This document shows, in pieces, positions 7,487 to 15,164 of a stretch of DNA of 64,000 bases. A model generated the notes under the pieces. It did not search any database. It was not told the origin of the DNA and saw nothing but the letters and a program-made list of their open reading frames with translations. This DNA is from Streptomyces sp. A 4/2 (GTDB taxonomy: Bacteria; Actinomycetota; Actinomycetes; Streptomycetales; Streptomycetaceae). The DNA lies in contig NZ_CALNVW010000046.1 in assembly GCF_940670765.1 (NCBI RefSeq), positions 111,983-175,982 on the forward strand, written 5' to 3'. Both the position numbers and the translations under genes were made by a program. How positions within the stretch are numbered: the first letter of the stretch is position 1; each line of letters begins with the position of its first letter.

Positions 7487-8755
7487 ATGCGCAGGGCGAT
7501 CCTCTTCCCGAAGGCGGTCGCGGAGCGGCGCATGCACGTCTACGAGACGTTCACGGTGCACTTCCAGCGGGCTGCCAAGGCGGTGGCTCAGCTGGACGGC
7601 GACCCTTCTCTCGCCTCGGTGTACGTCTCCCGGTCCACCTGGGACCGGTGGATGGCCGGGGACATCAAAGGGCTCCCTCGCCACCCGACCTGCCGGGTCC
7701 TGGAGCACCTGCTCGACGAGTCGGCCGAGCGGCTGTTCGGTCCGGCCGAACCGGACGCCGGCGGTCGGACCGAACCCGAATCGGCGGCGAGAGGCGAGCG
7801 CCCGCCGGGAAGCGGCGAAGGGGCGCCGCACGTAGCTGCTCTGGAGTCGTTCCGGCTTGCCGACCGTCAGCTCGGTGGAGGCCACGTCTACCGGTCCGTG
7901 GTGCACTACCTCACCACCGTCGTCGCCCCGGGCCTCTTCGGCTCGACGGAGTCCGGCGAGGACGGCGAGGGAGTTTTCGGGGCCGCGGTCGTACTCACGG
8001 AGATGGCGGCGTGGATGGCTCACGATGCGGGTCGGGATGACCTGGCCTCCGGGCACTTCGACCGCGCACTCCGGCTGGCTCAGAGCCTGACCGACGTGAC
8101 CGCGGGTGCGAACGTACTGGCAGGCATGAGCCACCTGGCCTTGCAGACCCAGCAGGTGGACATCGCGGCCGACTTGGCTCGCAGTGGTTTGGCGCGGCTT
8201 TCCGCCGGCCCACGGATCCCGGCCCTCTCGGCACGCCTTCACGCCATGGAGGCCCGGGCACTCGCCCGGCGCGATGAGGGGCGCGGTGCACGTCAGGCTC
8301 TCGACTCCGCACGCGACGCCTTGTCCCTCGCGGCCTCCGTTCCGATGTCGCCGTGGGTCGCCCCGTTCGACGAAGCGGCCCTGGCCAGTGAGGCGGCCTC
8401 CGCGTTGCTGGATCTCGGCGCGCTTGGCGTCGCGGCTGAGGAAGCCGCGCGTGCACTGGCGCTGCGTGACGCGAGCCGGGTGCGGAGCCGGGCGTTCGGG
8501 CAGGTCACGCTTGCGCGGGTCTTGCTGGCTCAAGATCATGTCGACGCAGCGTGCCAGGTCGGCGTGGAGTTGCTGACCGCCGGCCAGTCCGTGACGTCGC
8601 TGCGGCTGAGCAGCCAACTCGCGCTTCTGCAGAGCGATTTCGAACGTCATCGCCAGGTTCCGGAGGTCGGTGACCTGCTCTCGCGGATGGCCGCAGCTGC
8701 TCGGCACCGTAGATTGCTGCTCGGCAGTCTCGCCCTCCCGGAAGGTCCTCAGTGA
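7487..8755 (+). CDS. Regulator-like protein with TPR-like C-terminus
   Basis: 422 residues. The N-terminal 75 residues (YETFTVHFQRAAKAVAQ, then RSTWDRWMAGDIKGLPR and CRVLEHLLDE) align with the start of the protein at 4423-5919 and look like a divergent helix-turn-helix. After a polar linker, residues 120-422 are Ala/Leu-rich helices in about 40-residue periods, typical of TPR-like sensor regions in Streptomyces regulators. The ATG at 7487 keeps the N-terminus the same length as in the paralogue; an internal ATG at 7532 has a better-spaced GGAG and is possible. It overlaps the Nudix gene as GTGA, so the two are translationally coupled. Confidence 0.65.
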   Translation: MRRAILFPKAVAERRMHVYETFTVHFQRAAKAVAQLDGDPSLASVYVSRSTWDRWMAGDIKGLPRHPTCRVLEHLLDESAERLFGPAEPDAGGRTEPESAARGERPPGSGEGAPHVAALESFRLADRQLGGGHVYRSVVHYLTTVVAPGLFGSTESGEDGEGVFGAAVVLTEMAAWMAHDAGRDDLASGHFDRALRLAQSLTDVTAGANVLAGMSHLALQTQQVDIAADLARSGLARLSAGPRIPALSARLHAMEARALARRDEGRGARQALDSARDALSLAASVPMSPWVAPFDEAALASEAASALLDLGALGVAAEEAARALALRDASRVRSRAFGQVTLARVLLAQDHVDAACQVGVELLTAGQSVTSLRLSSQLALLQSDFERHRQVPEVGDLLSRMAAAARHRRLLLGSLALPEGPQ

Positions 8756-9264
8756 ACGATGTACCCAGGCCAGGAGAGCCGGGCCGCGACGCCTACCTGG
8801 CTGAAGGGAACGCCAAGCAGGCCCGGAAGAGGGCGGCCGCCGATGCCCTGGTGCGGGACGAGGAAGGCCGGCTGCTCTTGGTGAACCCGACCTACAAGGA
8901 AGGCTGGGACCTGCCCGGGGGTATGGCTGAGGCGAACGAACCTCCGGATGAAGCACTTCGCCGCGAGCTCCGTGAGGAGCTCGGTCTGAGCATCACCAGC
9001 CTGCATTTCCTGTGCGTCGACTGGGTCGAACCGCATGGCCCGTGGGACGACTACCTCGGCTTCGTCTTCGACGCCGGGGTGCTTCCGCCCGGACAGGCCG
9101 CCGAGCTGAAGTCCTGCGACGAGGAGATCTCCGAGCACGGCTTCTTCGACGTGCCCAAGGCGCTGCAACTACTGCCGGCCCGGCAGCGAGCCCGGGCGGA
9201 ACAGGCTCTGCAGGCGCTGAACGACGGGATCCCGCGCTACCTCCGCAACGGTGTGTCCGGCTGA
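8752..9264 (+). CDS. Nudix hydrolase
   Basis: 170 residues, a single-domain Nudix protein. The Nudix box is complete (GGMAEANEPPDEALRREL then REELGL), giving the Gly, the Glu and the RE-x-x-EE metal-binding glutamates. Nudix enzymes hydrolyse nucleoside diphosphates linked to another moiety; the substrate cannot be read from the sequence. The GTG start overlaps the preceding regulator stop. The 3' end overlaps the convergent aldo/keto-reductase-like gene by 28 bp. Confidence 0.9.
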   Translation: MNDVPRPGEPGRDAYLAEGNAKQARKRAAADALVRDEEGRLLLVNPTYKEGWDLPGGMAEANEPPDEALRRELREELGLSITSLHFLCVDWVEPHGPWDDYLGFVFDAGVLPPGQAAELKSCDEEISEHGFFDVPKALQLLPARQRARAEQALQALNDGIPRYLRNGVSG

Positions 9265-10304
9265 GCCGGAAATGCCCCACGTCCAGCCGGGTCGGTCGTC
9301 TCTACGATCACTGTGCGAGCTTCGGGAAGGCGCATCGCGTTCCGGATGAGCTGGAAGACCTCCTCGATCACCGCCAGGTCAGTGGCGCACAGGGGCCCGT
9401 CGAGACAGTCGAAGTACCGGCTGACCTCTGTCCGGTCGCCCACGCCGACGGCCACCACGGCGTTCTGCGCCTGGTGGAGGATGAACCGCAGGGCGACTCG
9501 GAGCCGGGCATCGGCCGAGGGGCCGAACCGGTCGGCCAAGACGGCCAGGCTGCGGTCGATTGCTGCGGTCTGCTCTTTCGCCTGGTCCGTCGCCCGGGTC
9601 TCCATACGTGGGCGCCTGCCGGCGAGGATGCCGTTGGCCAGTGGAGAGGCGATCAGCAAGCCGACGCCGTGGCGGTCAGTGAAGGTTCCCAGGTCCTCGC
9701 CGTCACCGATGTCCGGCAGCGGGAGCAGCCCGTTCGCCCGTGTCCAGACGACGTCGGGGCGGATCTCGTCGAAGAGCTCCAGGAAGCGGCGAACGTAGCG
9801 GTGGGAGGAACAGCCGTCCGGGCCTCGCAGGCCGATGGCTCGTATCTGGCCGAGATCCCGAAGGGTCCGCATTTGCTCGACGACGGGGGCGAGGTAGCGA
9901 TCGCCGTTGCCGAAGTCGTACGACTCCAGTGTGTAGACGGCGAGTTCGGCGAGGTACAGATTCTCCAGCGTCTGTTCGAGCTGATGGCGCACACGCGGGC
10001 CGGCGTACGGGTGAGGAGCAGAACCCAGCACACGGCCCACGGTGCTGGACACCTGCACCCTGTGGCCCCGGTTCTCTTTGAGGATCTTGCCGACGAGCCG
10101 CTCGGCGTGCCCGTGAAGATGGCTGTCCGCCGTGTCGACGAGTTCCACGCCTGACTCCACGGCGCAGCGCAGGCCGTCGAGGAGCTTCTCGTCGTCCGGC
10201 CGGCTCGTGCCCACGGACCACCGTGAGGTGCCCGTTCCGACACACAGGGGTTTCAAGAGCAAGCCCGGCGCCACGGGACGGCGGGGAAGATCGCGGGGCA
10301 GCAT
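9237..10304 (-). CDS. Aldo/keto-reductase-fold protein lacking catalytic Tyr and Lys
   Basis: 355 residues with the length and block order of aldo/keto reductases. Compared with the intact-looking enzyme at 35953-37053, the segment DTADVYGHGHSERIIG is DTADSHLHGHAERLVG here, so the catalytic Tyr becomes His; SSKVGYH becomes SSTVGRV, so the catalytic Lys becomes Thr. The rest of the barrel (LEQTLENL, YDFGNGDRYL, AIGLRGPDG) is preserved. It may bind a nucleotide cofactor without normal reductase chemistry, or use a different mechanism. The ATG at 10304 shares one base with the stop of the upstream ATPase gene (TGATG), indicating coupling; the longer frame upstream is rejected because it overlaps that gene. 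Confidence 0.8.
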   Translation of the reverse strand: MLPRDLPRRPVAPGLLLKPLCVGTGTSRWSVGTSRPDDEKLLDGLRCAVESGVELVDTADSHLHGHAERLVGKILKENRGHRVQVSSTVGRVLGSAPHPYAGPRVRHQLEQTLENLYLAELAVYTLESYDFGNGDRYLAPVVEQMRTLRDLGQIRAIGLRGPDGCSSHRYVRRFLELFDEIRPDVVWTRANGLLPLPDIGDGEDLGTFTDRHGVGLLIASPLANGILAGRRPRMETRATDQAKEQTAAIDRSLAVLADRFGPSADARLRVALRFILHQAQNAVVAVGVGDRTEVSRYFDCLDGPLCATDLAVIEEVFQLIRNAMRLPEARTVIVETTDPAGRGAFPAQPDTPLRR

Positions 10305-10756
10305 CAGTGCATGCCACCCGCTCGATAGAGGAAGACAGCGACGACTCGTTTCCCCGCCTCGTCGCTCTGCACACGCCAAGCACTGGCCAATTCGTTCACC
10401 AGAAACAGGCCTCTCCCGTTCACATCCTCATCGCCGGCCGGTGCCGACTCCCGGGGCACCGCGGCCGTGTCGCGGTCGCGGTCGCGGACCTGGACCACCA
10501 TCCCCCACGGGTACAGGTCCAGGGAGACGTCGACAGCCTCCCCGGCGTGCGTGACCGCGTTGCCCACCAGCTCGTCGGCCACCAGGACCACGTCGTCCAT
10601 GAACTCCGCCGGTGCCCGGGTGAGCGCACGACGGACTATGCCGCGAGCAGCGCTCTGCGGCGCGTCGAGGCCACGGAGGTCGAGCACGGCGTGCGTCAGC
10701 GGACGACCGAGGCTGCATTCCTGGTTCTCTTGCAAGGCGGTACTGGGACCAAGCAC
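10304..10756 (-). CDS. RsbW-like ATP-binding protein (HATPase)
   Basis: 150 residues of the small histidine-kinase-like ATPase family abundant in Streptomyces. It has the N box (VADELVGNAVTHAG), a D-x-x-x-G region (VRDRDRD) and NGRGLFLVNELA as the G box. Such proteins can be anti-sigma factor kinases or partners of other regulators, and most lack known targets. The GTG at 10756 has GAGGAG 8 bases upstream; an ATG at 10777 is the alternative. It leads a two-gene operon with the aldo/keto-reductase-like gene and faces the gene-poor region with the GAAGTGGGG motif. Confidence 0.85.
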   Translation of the reverse strand: MLGPSTALQENQECSLGRPLTHAVLDLRGLDAPQSAARGIVRRALTRAPAEFMDDVVLVADELVGNAVTHAGEAVDVSLDLYPWGMVVQVRDRDRDTAAVPRESAPAGDEDVNGRGLFLVNELASAWRVQSDEAGKRVVAVFLYRAGGMH

Positions 10757-10859
10757 GGGGGTCACTCCTCGCTGCATTCACGATGCCCGGGGGGACGGAC
10801 TGGCGAGTCCTGGTGAATACGGTCGCTGATGACGTGGCGCTGGCAACAGAGAAAGCCGA

Positions 10860-10878
10860 CCCCACTTCTCCCCACTTC
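10860..10878 (-). repeat. GAAGTGGGG tandem motif, copy 1
   Basis: On the minus strand this reads GAAGTGGGGAGAAGTGGGG: two identical 9-mers with one base between. It lies about 105 bp upstream of the minus-strand ATPase gene, in its transcriptional direction. The copy at 11296-11314 is identical on the other strand. Confidence 0.75.
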
Positions 10879-11148
10879 ATCGCCGAGAAGGCGGCCTTCC
10901 GGGCATCAGCACGGGCCACGGAGGGCCGAATTCGCACACGCGCTCTGGCTCCGCATGGCCACTCCAGCACGACAGCCACCAGCGCGACGTCTCCCAGCAC
11001 CCACCACAGCCGAAGGAACCGTTTCGAAGAGAGGCGTCAAAACCGACCCCTACCTGGCAGAACGTAGAAAATGGCGGCTCCATACCCCACAGACCCGCCA
11101 AGCGGGCGCATTATCACGGTACATAAAACACGGTCAAGCGATTCCGGC

Positions 11149-11167
11149 GAAGTGGGGTGAAGTGGGG
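11149..11167 (+). repeat. GAAGTGGGG tandem motif, copy 2
   Basis: GAAGTGGGGTGAAGTGGGG on the plus strand, differing from the other copies only by T instead of A between the 9-mers. The next bases (TGG) extend the repeat. It is in an AT-richer segment. Confidence 0.75.
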
Positions 11168-11295
11168 TGGCGGGGGCGGCGCGACCGCCGGACCTGTCGC
11201 GCACGTCTCAACACACCAAAGAATGAACCCTTTTGACCATTTTGCCGATGGGATTGGCGCGGGGAGTCGGCAAGCAGAGACCACTCCGCAGCACC

Positions 11296-11314
11296 GAAGT
11301 GGGGAGAAGTGGGG
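11296..11314 (+). repeat. GAAGTGGGG tandem motif, copy 3
   Basis: GAAGTGGGGAGAAGTGGGG on the plus strand, identical to the reverse complement of copy 1, 418 bp away. It points toward the DUF5999 gene, about 550 bp downstream. Confidence 0.75.
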
Positions 11315-11864
11315 GTGGCTTTTTGCTACCGGCAAGGCTCCCCAAGGGCAACGCTATTCACAGCTTCACGCGATCCCAGGAACACGCAATTCGGCTGCGC
11401 AGCCCCTGGGTGACGCACAGGTTCACAGCGGTGAACCCTGCTGCCGGGTCAGTGATGCACCGTTCACCAAAGGCTCGCAGGGCGCTGTCGCACCCCGCCC
11501 TACACACCCCAGAAGGGAGTAGTTGATGATGGCCCACCCCGCCGCCGAACGCCCCACGATCAAGGTCTTGGCCACGGCAGAGGCCACCGTCGACCACCCC
11601 AGGAACGGGGCGAGCTCCAGCGCACGGCACAGGCCCCCCGTGCACGCCCTGCGCTGCCTTGCCCTCGGGCTCCGCGCTTCAACCGGGAGTTGCCCGGTGC
11701 TGCCCCAGCACCGCGGCTCCCACAAGGCCGGAGCGAGGCACCCGGGCACGGCGCCCACGCCTCCCGGCTGCCGCGGCGAGGGACTCCCCCGCGGCAGCCG
11801 GTCATCCCTTTCATCGCCGCTCGAGTTCATGCCTCTCCAGCGCCGCTTCCCTCAAGGAATCGCC

Positions 11865-12065
11865 ATGTGTCAGCACGCGCCCGCCTGCCCCTCCGCCGAT
11901 GCCCCCGACCACGAGGCCGCCGTCCTGGTCTCGGCGCATCCCGATCAGGGATGGGCGCTCCGCTGCAACGGGGTACTGACGTTCGACGACACCGGTGAGC
12001 TGCTCCCCGACGGCACGATCATCGCCCCGCATCGGCCGGCCGCGATGGCGAGTGCAGCCGCATGA
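11865..12065 (+). CDS. DUF5999 family small protein
   Basis: 66 residues with the DUF5999 signature: MCQHAPACPSAD at the start, a central HPDQGWALRCNGV and the ending DTGELLPDGTIIAPHRP. The family is widespread in Streptomyces and has no established function; the three cysteines suggest metal binding. AAGGAA lies 5 bases before the ATG. The frame is open upstream to 11523, but the extension is low complexity and lacks family similarity. The stop overlaps the next gene as ATGA, so the two are coupled. Confidence 0.85.
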   Translation: MCQHAPACPSADAPDHEAAVLVSAHPDQGWALRCNGVLTFDDTGELLPDGTIIAPHRPAAMASAAA

Positions 12066-12742
12066 CCGCTCGTCGGTACACACATGGTGGCCTCCCGGTG
12101 CCGGATGTGGCCGCGTGGAGCGCGGAGACGCCACGTGTGCCGGCCGTGGTTCGTCACCGGACCGGGCAAGGGATCGCTTTCGCGGACGAGGGCCCGTTCG
12201 ACCGTGATGTGGACGGGGCGCTGTGGATCCGCCAGCCCATCGCTCGGGGATCCGGCCGTCCCCTGTTCCCCACCGTCCACGCCTTGCGTCAGCGTCGGGC
12301 CGTCAGCCGAATGCTGTGCCAGGTGTGCGGCGCCGACACCCTCGAGCAGGATCCGGAGCGGCAGTTGTTCGTCCTCAAGGACGTCGGCCGGCCGGTCGGA
12401 GAGGGAGAGCTGACCACCGCGGCCCCGGTCTGCCCCCCGTGTGCGCTGATCGCGGTCGAGCACTGCCCGCACCTGCGCAAGCACGTCGCGGCCTGGGTCG
12501 AACGGCCGCTGCCGTGGGGCGTCGCCGGAATCCCGTACGACAGGCACACCCTTCTGCCCGTCCCCGGCGACGACCTCACCAAGGTCGCCTACGACGATCC
12601 CGCCCTCCGCTGGATTGTGGCCACCCGTCAGGTGCTGTCCCTCAACGGCTGTACCGCCGTGTTCAAGGACTCCGGGTACCTCCTGCCGTCCGGTGTCGTC
12701 GACCCTCAGCGGCCGCTGCCGCGCGAGGCGGTGACGAGGTGA
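12062..12742 (+). CDS. Hypothetical protein with CxxC pairs
   Basis: 226 residues, family not named. CQVCG in the middle and CPPC about 40 residues later form a likely zinc-binding pair, and HCPHLRKH follows closely. The N-terminal part has RHRTGQGIAFADEGPFDRD. The C-terminal part (RWIVATRQVLSLNGC) is hydrophobic beta/alpha. ATG overlaps the DUF5999 stop and its own stop overlaps the next GTG, so it belongs to a coupled run of three genes. Probably a zinc-ribbon protein of unknown role. Confidence 0.7.
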   Translation: MTARRYTHGGLPVPDVAAWSAETPRVPAVVRHRTGQGIAFADEGPFDRDVDGALWIRQPIARGSGRPLFPTVHALRQRRAVSRMLCQVCGADTLEQDPERQLFVLKDVGRPVGEGELTTAAPVCPPCALIAVEHCPHLRKHVAAWVERPLPWGVAGIPYDRHTLLPVPGDDLTKVAYDDPALRWIVATRQVLSLNGCTAVFKDSGYLLPSGVVDPQRPLPREAVTR

Positions 12743-13248
12743 CCCCCTTCCACTCGCGTGCCGAGCAGCTCCTGGGTGTGCAGCTTCTCGCCGCGACGGC
12801 CGCCCACGACTACGAGTACTGGAAGAGCCGGCTCGCGAACCCCGGCCTCTTGCTCGACGCGGTAGCCGTGGCTCTGTATCGGCTTCCGCTGCTGGCGGTC
12901 CCGGTGGGCACGGATCGCCGCGGCGGGTTCATGGACATGGCCGACCCGGGCTTCGCTGAAGCACTCGCCGACGCCCTGCGGGGACGTCCCGGCTTCGACC
13001 GGGTCACTGCCTCCGGGCAGGTCGTGCACTGGGGCGAGCCGATGCCGGAAGGCCTCGCCCCGGATGCCCGCCGCCGCTTCCAGGGCCTGCGGGAGGAGCC
13101 CAGGTACGGGCCCTGTATACGGCCCCCCGCCGGACACGGGGGGCGTGACTCAGGCGTGAGGAGCTGGCCTCTCGTGCCCGGGTCACCGCCCGAACGGCAG
13201 CCCGCCTCCCCCTGGGCTGTCGTCGCGGCCGGCGCCGCGCCCGCCTGA
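12739..13248 (+). CDS. Hypothetical protein
   Basis: 169 residues, unrecognised. GTG at 12739 overlaps the preceding stop (GTGA). Residues 1-115 look folded (AEQLLGVQLLAATAAHDYEY; a VALYRLPLLAVPVG strand region; LADALRGRPGFDRV), while the last 40 residues are Pro/Gly/Ser-rich and may be disordered. No active-site motif is seen. Third gene of the coupled DUF5999 run. Function unknown. Confidence 0.6.
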   Translation: MTPFHSRAEQLLGVQLLAATAAHDYEYWKSRLANPGLLLDAVAVALYRLPLLAVPVGTDRRGGFMDMADPGFAEALADALRGRPGFDRVTASGQVVHWGEPMPEGLAPDARRRFQGLREEPRYGPCIRPPAGHGGRDSGVRSWPLVPGSPPERQPASPWAVVAAGAAPA

Positions 13249-13343
13249 CAGCCGCGGCGCGCTGTCCCCGCTCTGGTGCCGTGCCGGCCATCCCCGCCGC
13301 GGCGCGGCACCAGAGCCCCGATCACTCGCTGGAGACCAACCTC

Positions 13344-13781
13344 ATGACCTTACGCAGTGACTACCTGTGGCACATCGCTCTCGGTGAGCAGCCGCCGACG
13401 AGGCTTCCCTCGGACCTGGCTTCGGTGCGGGTAGGCCTGGCGCTCGGCCTGCCCGCGATCGAGGCCCTCGTCGGGGAGGGCACGGGTGTCGGGCCGGTGA
13501 AGTACTGCCTGGCCCATCGCCAGCTCGTGGTGCCGGTGGAGGCCGAGACGGTTCACCGGTGGAGAGCCGCGCACTCCGACTGCGTCCCCTCGGCGGGGTC
13601 CCGGAGCTGTAGTGCGGGCGGCTACCGCGGCTGCATGGGCCTGTGGGTGACCCGCCCCGGCCCGGCCCGGACCGCGGTCACCCCGGCCGGCGCGCTGCAC
13701 GAGGCACTCAGCCTCACCCGCGCCCGCCTGCGCACGGCTGGCACGCACTACCCCCGTCACCAGGAGGCCCGCTGTGCGTAG
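13344..13781 (+). CDS. Hypothetical Cys-rich protein
   Basis: 145 residues, unrecognised. Four cysteines lie between residues 53 and 100 (KYCLAHRQL, HSDCVPSAGSRSC, YRGCMGLW), suggesting metal binding. The N-terminal half is a helix-rich segment (SDLASVRVGLALGLPAIEAL). CTGGAG lies upstream of the ATG. The 3' end overlaps a 36-residue micro-ORF by 8 bp. It sits in the gene run leading to the XRE regulator at 14056. Function unknown. Confidence 0.6.
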   Translation: MTLRSDYLWHIALGEQPPTRLPSDLASVRVGLALGLPAIEALVGEGTGVGPVKYCLAHRQLVVPVEAETVHRWRAAHSDCVPSAGSRSCSAGGYRGCMGLWVTRPGPARTAVTPAGALHEALSLTRARLRTAGTHYPRHQEARCA

Positions 13782-13884
13782 ACCGGCGTCCGAGAGCAGC
13801 GCCTGGTGGTCGTGGCGGCCCGGCCGCGGTCACCTCCGCGTCCTGGCGTTCGCCCTCGCCGAATCCGTGCCGAGGCAGTGGTGA
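13774..13884 (+). CDS. 36-residue micro-ORF
   Basis: GTG at 13774 has AGGAGG 6 bases upstream and opens a 36-codon frame (MRRPASESSAWWSWRPGRGH and onward) ending at TGA 13882-13884. Its stop overlaps the next GTG as GTGA, and its start overlaps the previous gene by 8 bp, so it fits a chain of coupled genes. The peptide is basic and Trp-rich at the N-terminus. The strong ribosome site and coupling are the support; coding potential of so short a frame is uncertain. Confidence 0.45.
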   Translation: MRRPASESSAWWSWRPGRGHLRVLAFALAESVPRQW

Positions 13885-14024
13885 CTGCCACCGGACTGGT
13901 CATCACCGGCCTGATCGTGCTGGTCATGGCCGTCCTGGTGCTCCTCGGCCCCCGGCTGACCGCTCGGCGGCCCCCGCCGGAGACGGATGACCCTGCTCCG
14001 TTCCCACCCCTCGACCTTCCCTGA
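13881..14024 (+). CDS. Small single-pass membrane protein
   Basis: 47 residues from GTG 13881, overlapping the previous micro-ORF stop. Residues 3-24 (TGLVITGLIVLVMAVLVLLG) form one clear transmembrane helix, followed by a short basic stretch (PRLTARR) and a Pro/Asp-rich tail, which by the positive-inside rule would place the C-terminus in the cytoplasm. No known family. It may be a small membrane partner of the downstream regulator or methyltransferase, but nothing in the sequence shows this. Confidence 0.55.
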   Translation: MTATGLVITGLIVLVMAVLVLLGPRLTARRPPPETDDPAPFPPLDLP

Positions 14025-14055
14025 CCACCCGAACACCCACGCGAGGACCTTTCCC

Positions 14056-14979
14056 ATGCTTCACGCTGTTCCGTCGCCGCCGGCTGAGGTGCCGCAGGCG
14101 CCCGCCCGGATCGTGGCGGGCCTCTACCTGCGGTGCCTGCGCGAAGCGCAGCACATCAGGCTGGAGCAAGCCGCCCGCGCTGTCGGGGTGTCCGAGCCGG
14201 CGGTCAGCCGGTGGGAGCGGGCCAAGTCCCCCATCCGGCTGGACGCGCTCGGCACGCTGCTGCGGCTCTACGGGGTGGCGGGCGACCACGCGAGATTCCT
14301 GGAGAGGAGTCTTCCGCCGCAGGGCTACAACCGCGGGAAGCATAAGGAGCAGGGTGGGGGCCGGCGCGCCCCGCACGACTGCTGGGTGGACGTGGCCCTC
14401 GACGAGGCGACGGCTCGTCACATCGCGGTGATGCGCTTGGCGAGCGAGGTCGTCCAGTACTGCCGGCAGGTGCCCGCCGGGCTGCGCACCGAGGGATACC
14501 AGCGGTTCGTGCTGGACCCGGAGGTGTGCATCGCCCCTGATGAGCCGGTGCTCGGGCTGCCGTCATGGGTGCACGACGTGGACTGGGCCGAGCGACAGCG
14601 GCGGACCGTGCTGCTGGACGAGACCGTGCTGGCCCAGGGACGCGGCGATCGCCCCGCGATGGTGGCCGACCAGTTGCGGCACCTGGCCCAGCTCGTGAGC
14701 CGGGAGAAATGCGAGGGGCAGGGCCTGACCATCCGCATCCTGCCGAAGGAACGGGTGCTGTTCATCCACACGGTGGGCGCGACCGCCGAGGTGACCCTCC
14801 ACGAGCACCGCATGACGGTGGCCTTCGGTCTATCCCCCACCTACGAGACCGGCTCCGGCGCCGCGCGGATCATCAGCGCCGGACTGCGCGAGGCCGCCGA
14901 CGCCGCGTGGAGCCGTGAAGCGACGTACGAGGCGCTCGTGAGCGCGGCCGAGGGCATGGAGCGGAGGGCCGCCTCATGA
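14056..14979 (+). CDS. XRE-family regulator with DUF5753 domain
   Basis: 307 residues. Helix-turn-helix at about residues 18-80 (LRCLREAQHIRLEQAARAVG then SEPAVSRWERAKSPIR), followed by a DUF5753 domain with the usual DWAERQRRTVLLDE, LTIRILPKE and late beta-rich AEVTLHEHRM segments. Length is normal. Unlike the minus-strand homologue at 3325-4230 there is no adjacent DUF397 gene; instead the next genes are a 62-residue protein and a DUF574 methyltransferase, both coupled by ATGA overlaps. Likely a local transcription regulator. Confidence 0.87.
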   Translation: MLHAVPSPPAEVPQAPARIVAGLYLRCLREAQHIRLEQAARAVGVSEPAVSRWERAKSPIRLDALGTLLRLYGVAGDHARFLERSLPPQGYNRGKHKEQGGGRRAPHDCWVDVALDEATARHIAVMRLASEVVQYCRQVPAGLRTEGYQRFVLDPEVCIAPDEPVLGLPSWVHDVDWAERQRRTVLLDETVLAQGRGDRPAMVADQLRHLAQLVSREKCEGQGLTIRILPKERVLFIHTVGATAEVTLHEHRMTVAFGLSPTYETGSGAARIISAGLREAADAAWSREATYEALVSAAEGMERRAAS

Positions 14980-15164
14980 TCGCCATCATTCGGCTCCTCG
15001 CAGTCCTGCTCGGCACCACACCGCCGGAGGAGCCCATGAGCAGGCTGCTCGCTCTCGATGAAGCCGCCTTCGCGAGCTGCGTCCGGGATCGGCGTTCCGA
15101 GAGCGCGGGTCGCAACGTCCCGGGCGTCGGGCACGGCCTTGCCCATGTGGGGGTGAGCGCATGA
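14976..15164 (+). CDS. Small hypothetical protein
   Basis: 62 residues, start overlapping the regulator stop (ATGA) and stop overlapping the methyltransferase start (ATGA). The position resembles that of DUF397 genes after DUF5753 regulators, but no DUF397 signature is present. The N-terminus (MIAIIRLLAVLLG) is hydrophobic and might be a weak membrane anchor. Function unknown; the double coupling is the main evidence that it is translated. Confidence 0.55.
   Translation: MIAIIRLLAVLLGTTPPEEPMSRLLALDEAAFASCVRDRRSESAGRNVPGVGHGLAHVGVSA

Larger units (their letters stand above)
10757..11864. other. Gene-poor region with repeated GAAGTGGGG motifs
   Basis: About 1.1 kb with no convincing gene on either strand. 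Parts (about 11040-11260) are much less GC-rich than the surroundings. Frames that cross it are low complexity. A start with a good AAGGGAG ribosome site at 11526-11529 opens a frame that runs without a stop into the DUF5999 gene; whether it is translated is unclear. The three tandem motif copies (separate entries) are the only clear structure. Possible roles are divergent regulatory region, small RNA locus or replication/partition site; none is shown. Confidence 0.4.

Noticed and set aside
11114..11335. Minus-strand frame with repeated PHFSPL/PHFTPL segments
   Set aside because: The repeats are translations of the GAAGTGGGG motif; no ribosome site or protein-like composition otherwise.
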